A DNA stretch of 64,000 bases from NCBI RefSeq assembly GCF_035918235.1, contig NZ_CP109485.1:806001-870000 (forward strand). Direction: 5' to 3'. Of the stretch, positions 27,348 to 34,389 are shown piece after piece; the first letter of the stretch is position 1, and each line of letters begins with the position of its first letter. The notes beneath the pieces were generated by a model. That model saw only the letters and a program-made list of their open reading frames with translations, was not told the DNA's origin and searched no databases. Both the position numbers and the translations under genes were made by a program. This stretch comes from Streptomyces sp. NBC_01445 (GTDB lineage Bacteria; Actinomycetota; Actinomycetes; Streptomycetales; Streptomycetaceae).

Positions 27348-28001
27348 GTGGATCTCTTCTCACGTTCCTGGACGGCATTGCGCACCGCCGTCGCCGAAGT
27401 CCCGGACGAGGACTACGAGCGGCCCTCCGGCTGTACGGGCTGGCTTGTGCGGGACCTCGTGTGCCACCTGGTCATCGGCGCCCAGGACGTCCTGATCACC
27501 CTGGTCACGCCGGCGGAATCCGAACCGACCGTGGACGCCGTCACCTACTGGGGCATCGTCGAACCCCCGACCGGCGAGGACCCGCTCGACGCGCTGATCC
27601 CCCGGCTGGCCGCCGCTTACGGCGAGCCGAGGTGGCTCAAGTTCCACCTCGACGACGTCGGGTCCGCGGCGGGCCGCGCCGCCCAGCTCGCCGATCCCGC
27701 CGCCCGCGTCAGCACCCGCGACGAGGTGCTGACCGTCGGCGACTTCCTGTCCGCGTACGTCCTCGAATGGACCTTGCATCACCTCGACCTGATCGCCCAC
27801 CTGCCGTCGGCCGCGCAGCCTCCCGCCGAGGCCCTCGCGGCGGTTCGCGCGACGCTGGAGAAGATCTCCGGGACCCCGTTCCCCGCCTCGTTCTCCGACA
27901 CGGACGCGCTCCTGGTCGGCACCGGACGTCGCACACCGACCGACGAGGAGAAGGCCGCGCTGGGCGACTTCGCCGAGAGGCTCCCGCTCGTCATCGGCTG
28001 A
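27348..28001 (+). CDS. maleylpyruvate isomerase N-terminal domain protein (DinB-like, mycothiol type)
   Basis: The protein of about 217 residues matches the actinobacterial MDMPI/TIGR03083-like group: RPSGCTGWLVRDLVCHLVIG near the N-terminus with its His metal ligand, and VLEWTLHHLDLIAHLP in the middle with the second and third His. These four-helix proteins use mycothiol with a metal centre, but most lack an assigned reaction. No SD is seen for the GTG at 27348 or the TTG at 27312, so it may be leaderless; the start is uncertain. Confidence 0.75.
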   Translation: MDLFSRSWTALRTAVAEVPDEDYERPSGCTGWLVRDLVCHLVIGAQDVLITLVTPAESEPTVDAVTYWGIVEPPTGEDPLDALIPRLAAAYGEPRWLKFHLDDVGSAAGRAAQLADPAARVSTRDEVLTVGDFLSAYVLEWTLHHLDLIAHLPSAAQPPAEALAAVRATLEKISGTPFPASFSDTDALLVGTGRRTPTDEEKAALGDFAERLPLVIG

Positions 28002-28046
28002 GCGGGCTCTGTCCACGGGGCGGGCGCGAGCGACATGACGTCGCGG

Positions 28047-28071
28047 CAGGGCGACGTCCGAATCCCGCCAG
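28047..28071 (+). promoter_or_regulatory. shared upstream motif of the repair island, copy 1
   Basis: CAGGGC, three variable bases, then GTCCGAATCCCGCCAG. The same element occurs at 29047-29071 before the O6-alkylguanine transferase. An AT-rich candidate -10 (AAATAT) lies about 18 bp downstream. It is probably an activator site for alkylation-responsive transcription. Confidence 0.6.
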
Positions 28072-28196
28072 CGTCGGCTCACGCGGGCAGCAAATATCGG
28101 TAGGGCCGAAGGCGCCGGCCTGCGGCCGCACCCCTAGGGGCAGGACCTCGAGCCCGCCCCACCCCGCCCCGTTCCGCCGCGCGAGAGACCCCAGAC

Positions 28197-28994
28197 TTGA
28201 ACCAGCCGCACCAGCGCACCCCCGCCCCGGACACACTCTTCAGCGACCACGCACCGGCCGCCGGCGCGCCACCCCGCATCCCGTACGACCCAACCGTCCC
28301 GGCACTCGGCGAACTCAACTGGGCTGATCTGTATGGCCAGTTGAACGATGCGGGCGTCGCCGTCACCCCACCTCTCCTGTCCCGCACACAGTGCCAGGAG
28401 ATCATCGACACGTTCGGGGAACCCGCCCTGTTCCGGTCCACCGTGGTCATGCAGCGATACCAGTTCGGCCGGGGCACCTACAAGTACTACGCCGACCCCA
28501 CCGACGTACCGCTCGTCCAGACCCTCCGCGAGCGGCTCTACCCGCCGATGGCGTGGATGGCCAACCAGTGGGCGCCTCAGCTCGGCGAGCGGACCTTCCC
28601 CGGCACGCTGGACGAGCTGATCGACGAGTGCGCGGACAACGGGCAGAAGCGGCCGACCCCGCTGATCCTCCAGTACGGCCAGGGCGACTACGCCTGCCTT
28701 CACCAGGACATCTACGGCGACATCGTCTTCCCGCTGCAGATCGCCGTCATGCTCAATCAGCCCGGCGAGGACTTCACGGGCGGCGAGAACGTGTTCGTCG
28801 AGCAGCGCCCGCGCTTCCAGTCCCGCGCCATGGTGGTCAAGCCGCAGCTCGGCCAGGGAATGATCTTCCCGGTCCGGCACCGCCCGGTCCGCGGCAAGAA
28901 CGGCTTCCGCCGGCACCCCATGCGGCACGGCACGAACGCCGTCGAGTCCGGACACCGCAACGCCCTCGGCCTCATCTTCCACAACGCCCGCTGA
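28197..28994 (+). CDS. 2-oxoglutarate/Fe(II) oxygenase, Oxygenase-NA type (alkylation repair context)
   Basis: The 265-residue protein has a double-stranded beta-helix core with HQDIYGDIVFPLQ (HxD iron ligands), FTGGENVFVEQRP, the distal His in HPMRHG and the 2-oxoglutarate Arg in GHRNALGLIFH. This matches the family Pfam calls Oxygenase-NA, described as acting on damaged DNA. The start is TTG at 28197 without a clear SD. It is the first of two paralogues flanking an O6-alkylguanine transferase and shares an upstream motif with it, which supports a role in removing alkyl lesions. Confidence 0.82.
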   Translation: MNQPHQRTPAPDTLFSDHAPAAGAPPRIPYDPTVPALGELNWADLYGQLNDAGVAVTPPLLSRTQCQEIIDTFGEPALFRSTVVMQRYQFGRGTYKYYADPTDVPLVQTLRERLYPPMAWMANQWAPQLGERTFPGTLDELIDECADNGQKRPTPLILQYGQGDYACLHQDIYGDIVFPLQIAVMLNQPGEDFTGGENVFVEQRPRFQSRAMVVKPQLGQGMIFPVRHRPVRGKNGFRRHPMRHGTNAVESGHRNALGLIFHNAR

Positions 28995-29046
28995 CCGTCC
29001 GCGCCCAGCCCGCCGCTACCCCTCACGACAAGGCACCGACCCCCGT

Positions 29047-29071
29047 CAGGGCAATGTCCGAATCCCGCCAG
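29047..29071 (+). promoter_or_regulatory. shared upstream motif of the repair island, copy 2
   Basis: This repeats the element at 28047-28071: CAGGGC and GTCCGAATCCCGCCAG are identical in both, with three differing bases between. TATATA at 29081-29086 is a likely -10 for the gene at 29145. Confidence 0.65.
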
Positions 29072-29144
29072 GCATAGCGGTATATAAGGCGCAGAGTTGG
29101 CAGTAGGACATCACCTTACGAGGAGATCTGGAAGGAACAGACCC

Positions 29145-29651
29145 ATGACCGTCTACACGACGCTCGACAGCCCGCTGGGTGAACTGCTGCTCGTGGGCGA
29201 GGAGTCGGCCACCGCAAAGGGCGGCACCGCACTTGCCGCGCTGACCGTACCGGGCCAGAAGAACGGCGCCGTCGTCAAGGACGACTGGGCCGAGGACGCG
29301 GACGCGTTCACCGAGATCACCGCGCAACTGCGCGCCTACTTCGACGGCAGGCTCACGCACTTCGACATCGAGTACACCGGCAGCGGCTCGGAGTTCCAGC
29401 AGCGGGTGTGGAAGGCGCTGGAAGCCATCCCCTACGGCAGCACCCTGACCTACGGCGACGTCGCCGCGCGCATCGGCGCCTCGAAGGCCGCCGTCCGCGC
29501 CGTGGGTACGGCGATCGGCGCGAACCCGCTGCTCGTCGTACGCCCCTGCCACCGTGTGATCGGCGCCAACGGCACCCTCACCGGATACGCGGGTGGACTT
29601 GAGCGCAAGCGGCAGCTTCTGGACCTGGAGGGCCTGCGGCAGACCGCATGA
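29145..29651 (+). CDS. ogt: methylated-DNA-[protein]-cysteine S-methyltransferase
   Basis: The 168-residue protein has the active-site PCHRVIG at about residues 130-136, whose Cys accepts the alkyl group from O6-alkylguanine irreversibly. The HTH segment GSTLTYGDVAARIGASKAAVRAVGTAIGAN (here named only by its ends) and GSEFQQRVWKAL are standard for Ogt/MGMT. SD GGAAGG precedes the ATG at 29145. A shared upstream motif and adjacent oxygenase genes place it in an alkylation-repair group. Confidence 0.95.
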   Translation: MTVYTTLDSPLGELLLVGEESATAKGGTALAALTVPGQKNGAVVKDDWAEDADAFTEITAQLRAYFDGRLTHFDIEYTGSGSEFQQRVWKALEAIPYGSTLTYGDVAARIGASKAAVRAVGTAIGANPLLVVRPCHRVIGANGTLTGYAGGLERKRQLLDLEGLRQTA

Positions 29652-29682
29652 ACGCAGGTCCCTGAACGCCGCCCCTACGGCT

Positions 29683-29722
29683 CCCCCGGCTCCGAGGACA
29701 CGCACGTCGACGGAGCCGGGGG
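29683..29722 (+). terminator. 12-bp hairpin after ogt
   Basis: CCCCCGGCTCCG (29683-29694) and CGGAGCCGGGGG (29711-29722) are exact complements around a 16-base loop, 32 bases after the ogt stop. Because the next gene starts at 29750, it may act as an attenuator rather than a full stop. Confidence 0.65.
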
Positions 29723-29749
29723 GACACCTTCGACCCGAGGATCCTCACC

Positions 29750-30481
29750 ATGCTGGACACCACCCGCCTGACAGGCCCGGTCGCGGACCGCGTCGCTCAC
29801 GAGGAGTGGGGCGCCCTGGCCGACGAGCTCAACACCTACGGAAACGCCCCGACGGGCCGGCTCCTCACACCCGAAGAGTGCCGTCGGATCGCGGACCTCT
29901 ACGACGACGCCGAACGCTTCCGCACCACCGTCGACATGGCCCGCCATCGTTTCGGCTCCGGGCAGTACCGCTACTTCACACATGTACTGCCGGACGTCGT
30001 ACGCGAGTTGCGGGAGGCGTTCTATCCGCGGCTGCTGCCCATCGCCCGGGACTGGGCCGAGAAGCTCGGCAGACCCGCGCCCTGGCCCGACTCACTCGAC
30101 GAGTGGATCGAGATGTGCCACACGGCCGGGCAGGACCGCTCGGCGCAGATTCTGCTGCGGTACGGGCCCGGTGACTGGAATGCGCTGCACCGCGACGTGT
30201 TCGGCGACATGCTCTTCCCGCTCCAGGTCGTCGTCGGCCTCGACGCACCGGGAACCGACTTCACCGGTGGCGAGTTCCTGATGACCGAACAGCGCGCCCG
30301 CGCACAGTCGAGGGGATCGTCCACCACCCTGCTCCAGGGCCACGGGCTGATCTTCACCACCCGCGACCGGCCCGTCGCCTCGAAGCGCGGCTGGTCCAAC
30401 GCCCCCATGCGGCACGGCGTGAGTACCGTGCGCACCGGGCAGCGGCACACCCTCGGGCTCGTCTTCCACGACGCGGCATGA
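29750..30481 (+). CDS. 2-oxoglutarate/Fe(II) oxygenase, Oxygenase-NA type, second paralogue
   Basis: The 243-residue protein aligns by eye with the gene at 28197: HRDVFGDMLFPLQ (HxD), FTGGEFLMTEQRARAQSRG, PMRHGVSTV (distal His) and GQRHTLGLVFHDA (Arg). It lacks the longer N-terminal extension of its paralogue. The two have diverged well outside the catalytic core, so they may act on different lesions. Its stop overlaps the next start as ATGA, so it is translationally coupled to the Ada-like protein. Confidence 0.85.
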   Translation: MLDTTRLTGPVADRVAHEEWGALADELNTYGNAPTGRLLTPEECRRIADLYDDAERFRTTVDMARHRFGSGQYRYFTHVLPDVVRELREAFYPRLLPIARDWAEKLGRPAPWPDSLDEWIEMCHTAGQDRSAQILLRYGPGDWNALHRDVFGDMLFPLQVVVGLDAPGTDFTGGEFLMTEQRARAQSRGSSTTLLQGHGLIFTTRDRPVASKRGWSNAPMRHGVSTVRTGQRHTLGLVFHDAA

Positions 30482-31347
30482 ACCGAGACGGCCCGCCCGC
30501 CCCGTACGAGCATGAGCGCACATACACACTGCTCGGCCGGAGCGGCACGCCCTACCTGAGCACGACCCCGGGAACGCTCGGCGGGCACCGCCGCGGGCGC
30601 CTCTACGGGCGTCTGGGCTGCCCGTCCGCGCTGCGGGCCATCTCCCGGGGCCACTACGTGAAGCACCGGGTGTTCTTCCCGGACGAGGCCACCGCCGTCG
30701 CGGCCGGATTCCGGCCGTGCGCGGTCTGCCTGCCCGAGGAGTACGCCCGCTGGAGAGCCGACCGAGAGAGCACGCACCACGCCATGAACAACCTCTCCGA
30801 CCGGGAATCGTCCCGCTCACCCCTGATCAGCCCTGCGGACCTGGCCGCGCACGGCGACCTGCCCCGCCCCTCGCCGCACACGGAGGCCGAACTCGCCGCA
30901 CTCATACGCCTGTTGACGCTCCCCAGGTCCCGGATCGAGACCGTCACCGTGGGACACAGCCGTGACGAGGCGTCCCGCCAGGCCGCCGGCGCGTTCGCCA
31001 CCGCCTGGGCCGCGCGGGGCGGCAAGGTGCTCACGACGGTCAACTGGCCCGAGAACGCGGCCTCCTGGCTGCGGCCGGCCACCCGGCTCACTGCCGGACT
31101 CCCCGACGCATGGGTGGTGGCCGCGGCCCCGCTCGGCTTCGCCCAACTGGCCCGCCGCCTGCGCCACTCCACCGACTGGGACCCGTCCCGCACCTACGCG
31201 TTCGCCTCCCTCAACGACTCCCGCGTGCCGGCACTCACCGGCCCGGACACCCTGCACGGCCTGCGCGGAGCGACCGCCGACGGGGGCACATGGGAGATCC
31301 GCCGCGGCTGGGTAACCACGTACGACCCCGCCGACTCGACCTCATGA
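30478..31347 (+). CDS. Ada-type zinc-binding domain protein lacking the acceptor cysteine
   Basis: The 289-residue protein has an N-terminal Ada metal-binding-like domain (residues about 35-95). The pattern RLYGRLGCPSA aligns with the Ada FCRPSC segment, and GFRPCAVCLPEE with its distal CxxC. Cys48, Cys81 and Cys84 are kept, but the position of the methyl-accepting Cys38 is Gly44, so phosphotriester repair by that residue is not possible. The C-terminal 170 residues (TLPRSRIETVTVGHSRDEA, YAFASLNDSRVPAL) are unrecognised; there is no AraC HTH. Coupling to the oxygenase suggests a partner or nuclease-like role in the same pathway. Confidence 0.7.
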   Translation: MNRDGPPAPYEHERTYTLLGRSGTPYLSTTPGTLGGHRRGRLYGRLGCPSALRAISRGHYVKHRVFFPDEATAVAAGFRPCAVCLPEEYARWRADRESTHHAMNNLSDRESSRSPLISPADLAAHGDLPRPSPHTEAELAALIRLLTLPRSRIETVTVGHSRDEASRQAAGAFATAWAARGGKVLTTVNWPENAASWLRPATRLTAGLPDAWVVAAAPLGFAQLARRLRHSTDWDPSRTYAFASLNDSRVPALTGPDTLHGLRGATADGGTWEIRRGWVTTYDPADSTS

Positions 31348-31411
31348 CCGGGACCTCATGACCAGACCGGCAACACCTCTCCGCGCGACGGAATGCGCGG
31401 CACTTCGTACA

Positions 31412-31425
31412 ATTTGGCCCCGAAC
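31412..31425. promoter_or_regulatory. GTTTG-N4-CAAAC-like site upstream of marR-type gene (degenerate)
   Basis: ATTTGGCCCCGAAC matches 11 of 14 positions of the strongest copy GTTTGGCACCAAAC (42510). It lies 48 bp before the MarR start, as expected for autoregulation. Confidence 0.45.
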
Positions 31426-31472
31426 GATACCCTGCCCGGAACGCGCCGCGGTGGCGCCGAAGGAGTGTGCTC

Positions 31473-32045
31473 GTGCCAGGCCAACGATCCATCACCGAAG
31501 CCGAGAAGCTGGCGGAGGCGAAGCTCGGTGGAATGCCGGTCCGCCATGAACAGATGGCGGTGGTTGCCAACATCTACCGTGCCGCCTCGGCCGTCCGTCA
31601 GCACCTGGAGAACTCGGTCCTGCGCGAGTCCGACCTCACCTGGACCGCATTCGTGGTGCTCTGGGTGATCTGGGTCTGGGGCGAGTCGGAGACCCGCCAT
31701 GTGGCTGAGGAGGCCGGTATCTCCAAAGGCACGCTCACCGGGGTCTCCCGCACGCTCGAGGCGCGGGGCCTGGTCCGGCGTGCCGGGCACCCGAACGACG
31801 GCAGGCTCGTGCTGCTCAGCCTCACGGACGAGGGCGAGGAGCTGATGCGACGGGTGTTCCCGAAGTTCAACGAGGAAGAGGCCTTCGTCGCCGGGCAGCT
31901 CAGCGACGAGGAGTGCCGCAGCATCGCGGACGGGCTGCGCAGGGTGGTGCTCCAGGTCGAGGAGCACGGCGAGGAGCGCCGGCTCGACCTTCTGGACGGC
32001 GCCGAGCCCGCCCCCCGCCGCAGCGGGCGCCGCCCCAAGGCCTGA
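31473..32045 (+). CDS. MarR family transcriptional regulator
   Basis: The 190-residue winged-helix protein has VAEEAGISKGTLTGVSRTLEARG as recognition region and HPNDGRLVLLSLTDEGEEL as wing, both typical of MarR. GTG at 31473 has AAGGAG seven bases upstream; the GTG at 31467 is too close to it. MarR regulators often control aromatic catabolism, for example HpaR for homoprotocatechuate genes. A degenerate copy of the palindrome found before four neighbouring promoters lies upstream of this gene, so it is my first candidate for the regulator of that set. Confidence 0.88.
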   Translation: MPGQRSITEAEKLAEAKLGGMPVRHEQMAVVANIYRAASAVRQHLENSVLRESDLTWTAFVVLWVIWVWGESETRHVAEEAGISKGTLTGVSRTLEARGLVRRAGHPNDGRLVLLSLTDEGEELMRRVFPKFNEEEAFVAGQLSDEECRSIADGLRRVVLQVEEHGEERRLDLLDGAEPAPRRSGRRPKA

Positions 32046-32063
32046 CCGGCGCCAAGGGAGGTG

Positions 32064-32789
32064 TCAGTCGTGAGCGCGCGCGGCCCGGACCAGGGCATCG
32101 AAGATGCCCTGCTGTGCGCCGTCCTCGTGTGCCGTGTCCTCCGGATGCCACTGCACGGCAGTGAACCAGCCGCGCGCTTCCGGGAGTTCGAGCGCCTCCA
32201 CCGTTCCATCGACGGCGCGGGCGGTGACACTGAGTCCGGAGCCGAGCCGGTCCACCCGCTGGTGGTGGTAGCAGGACGCGTCCACCTTCTCGGTCCCGGT
32301 GGCCTGTTCGAGAAGCGAGAGGCGCTCGATCGCCACCGGGTGCACGATGTGCCGGTGCTCGCGTTCGGGACCGCCCATGTCCTGGTGCAGCGTGCCGCCG
32401 AGAGCGGTGTTGACCACCTGGAGTCCCCGGCAGATCGCCAGTAGCGGTATCGCGGCGTCGAGGGCCTGGCGGGCGAGTTCGAGGTCGAAGGCGTCCTGGG
32501 TGTCGTCGACGTCGTAGACGCTGGCGTGTGCCGCGGCGACTCCGTAGCGGTGCGGTGCGATGTCGCCGCCGCCGGGCAGGAGCAGGCCGTCGAAGCGGGC
32601 CAGCCGGGCGGCCACCTCGCCGGGGTCGGCGGTGCCGCCCGGTGCGTGCGGATGGACAGTGACCGGTTCCCCGCCGGCGTTCCAGACCGCCTCGATCAAG
32701 GCGCGGGCGTTGACCTCTGCGGCGTATCGAAGTGCTGAGGTGGAGGTGGCGAAGCGGGCCGGTACGGCGATGAGGGGCCGGGCCGTCAC
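32064..32789 (-). CDS. gamma-glutamyl-gamma-aminobutyrate hydrolase family protein (PuuD-like)
   Basis: The 241-residue class I glutamine-amidotransferase-like hydrolase has the nucleophile Cys in LLAICRGLQVVN and the His/Glu pair in AVQWHPEDT. GLLLPGGGDIAPHRYG is typical of the PuuD branch, which removes glutamate from gamma-glutamyl amides. Its GTG overlaps the stop of the aldehyde dehydrogenase (GTGA), so the two are cotranslated. Together with the glutamine-synthetase-like ligase at 42639 it completes a gamma-glutamylation cycle: ligate, oxidise, hydrolyse. Confidence 0.88.
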   Translation of the reverse strand: MTARPLIAVPARFATSTSALRYAAEVNARALIEAVWNAGGEPVTVHPHAPGGTADPGEVAARLARFDGLLLPGGGDIAPHRYGVAAAHASVYDVDDTQDAFDLELARQALDAAIPLLAICRGLQVVNTALGGTLHQDMGGPEREHRHIVHPVAIERLSLLEQATGTEKVDASCYHHQRVDRLGSGLSVTARAVDGTVEALELPEARGWFTAVQWHPEDTAHEDGAQQGIFDALVRAARAHD

Positions 32790-34276
32790 AGCTGGATCCA
32801 GGTGGTCTTGAGTTCGGTGTACTTCTCGAGCGCGTGGGCGGACTTGTCCCGGCCGTTGCCCGATTGCTTCATGCCGCCGAAGGGCACGGTGAGATCGCCC
32901 TCCTCGTAGCAGTTGACCCACACCGTTCCGGCCTTGAGAGCGCGGGAGACCTGGTGAGCGGTGGACAGGTCGGAGGTCCACAGTCCGGCGGCGAGCCCGT
33001 ACTCGGTGGCGTTGGCCAGCGCGACGGCCTCGTCGAGATCGTGGAAGGTGAGCACCGACAGGACGGGGCCGAAGATCTCCTCCCGGGCGAGCCGCATCCC
33101 CGGGTTCACCTCGTCGAAGACGGTGGGCTGCAGGAAGCTGCCGCCGGTGTCGGCCAGGGTGCGGGTGCCGCCGGTGCGCAGCCTGGCGCCCTCGCTCGTG
33201 CCCGTGTCGATGTGGTCGAGTACGCGGCCGAGGTGGGCCTCGCCGACCAGGGCGCCCATCTCGGTGGCGGGGTCGAGGGGGTCGCCGACACGCAGTTCGC
33301 CGGCCCGTCGCACGATCGCCTCGGTGACACGTTCGGCGACGGAGGCGTGGACGAGGAGACGGGAGGGGGCGGTGCACATCTCGCCCTGGTTGAAGAAGAT
33401 GCCCCAGGCGGCGGTCGCGGCCGCCTTCTCCAGGTCGGGGGCGTCGGGCAGGATGATGTTGGGCGACTTGCCGCCCAGTTCGAGCCAGACCCGCTTGAGG
33501 TTGGAGTCCGCGGCGTAGTGCAGGAAGTGCCGTCCGACGGCCGTCGACCCCGTGAAGGCGAGGACGTCGACGTCCGGGTGCAGTCCGATGGCACGCCCGG
33601 CGGTGGGGCCGTCGCCGGTGACGACGTTCAGGACGCCGGGGGGCAGGCCCGCCTCGGTGGCCAGCCGCCCCAGTTGCAGCGCCGACAGGGGCGAGTTCTC
33701 GGACGGCTTGAGGACGACGGTACAGCCGGCCGCGAGCGCCGGGGCGACCTTCCAGGAGGCAATGGTCAGAGGAAAGTTCCACGGGACGACCGCGCCGACG
33801 ACTCCGGCCGGCTCGCGGGTGACGAGGGCGAGCGCGTCGGGCGCGGTGTGCGGGGACTCGTCGGTGAGCTTGTCGGCCAACTGCCCGTAAAAGCGGAAGG
33901 TGTTGACGGCGGCACGCAATTCGATGTCGTACGCGTCCGTGATGGGTTTGCCCATCTCCAGGCTCACGGTGAGGGCGAGGCGGTCGCGCCGTTCCTCCAG
34001 GAGGTCGGCGAGGCGGAGCAGTGCGCGGCCGCGGTCGGCGGGGGCGAGGCGGGGCCACGGGCCGGCGTCGAAGGCGCGGCGTGCGGCGGCCACCGCGGCG
34101 TCGACCTCGGCCGCGCCACCGTCCGCGACCTGCGCGAGAACCTGTCCGTCACGGGGTGACACGGCCGCGTAGGTTGCGCCGCCGCCCGGTTCGTCGGAGC
34201 CGTCGATGTGGTGGAAGCCGGACAGGTCCAGCTCCTTGGCGCGGCTCAGCCACTCGTCGTGGGTGAGTTCCAGCAT
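32786..34276 (-). CDS. aldehyde dehydrogenase (PuuC-like)
   Basis: The 496-residue NAD(P)-dependent enzyme has the VPWNFPL cofactor motif at about 165, Glu266 in LELGGKSP and the nucleophile Cys301 in NQGEMCTAPSR. The N-terminal and C-terminal parts (FGGMKQSGNGRDKSAHALEKYTELKTTW in brief) resemble gamma-glutamyl-gamma-aminobutyraldehyde dehydrogenases. It should oxidise the aldehyde made from a (gamma-glutamyl)amine to an acid. It is first in a two-gene operon with the PuuD-like hydrolase and has a regulon palindrome 27 bp upstream. Confidence 0.92.
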   Translation of the reverse strand: MLELTHDEWLSRAKELDLSGFHHIDGSDEPGGGATYAAVSPRDGQVLAQVADGGAAEVDAAVAAARRAFDAGPWPRLAPADRGRALLRLADLLEERRDRLALTVSLEMGKPITDAYDIELRAAVNTFRFYGQLADKLTDESPHTAPDALALVTREPAGVVGAVVPWNFPLTIASWKVAPALAAGCTVVLKPSENSPLSALQLGRLATEAGLPPGVLNVVTGDGPTAGRAIGLHPDVDVLAFTGSTAVGRHFLHYAADSNLKRVWLELGGKSPNIILPDAPDLEKAAATAAWGIFFNQGEMCTAPSRLLVHASVAERVTEAIVRRAGELRVGDPLDPATEMGALVGEAHLGRVLDHIDTGTSEGARLRTGGTRTLADTGGSFLQPTVFDEVNPGMRLAREEIFGPVLSVLTFHDLDEAVALANATEYGLAAGLWTSDLSTAHQVSRALKAGTVWVNCYEEGDLTVPFGGMKQSGNGRDKSAHALEKYTELKTTWIQL

Positions 34277-34302
34277 GGTGTGGCCTCCGGCTCACTGAAT
34301 GT

Positions 34303-34316
34303 GTTTGAGGTCAAAG
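34303..34316. promoter_or_regulatory. GTTTG-N4-CAAAC-type site upstream of aldehyde dehydrogenase
   Basis: GTTTG-AGGT-CAAAG keeps nine of ten arm positions of the regulon palindrome and ends 27 bp from the start codon, a position suited to repression. Confidence 0.6.
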
Positions 34317-34333
34317 GAAATCGCGCCCGCTTG

Positions 34334-34373
34334 TCGGGGTGCGCCGGCGGCCTGTGCGCCGGGCGCACCCCGA
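34334..34373 (-). terminator. 12-bp hairpin after the APC permease
   Basis: TCGGGGTGCGCC (34334-34345) and GGCGCACCCCGA (34362-34373) are exact complements; outer GCCCGCT/AGCGGGC bases add a second helix. It lies 17 bases beyond the permease stop codon on the minus strand. Confidence 0.75.
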
Positions 34374-34389
34374 GAGGGAGCGGGCAGAG

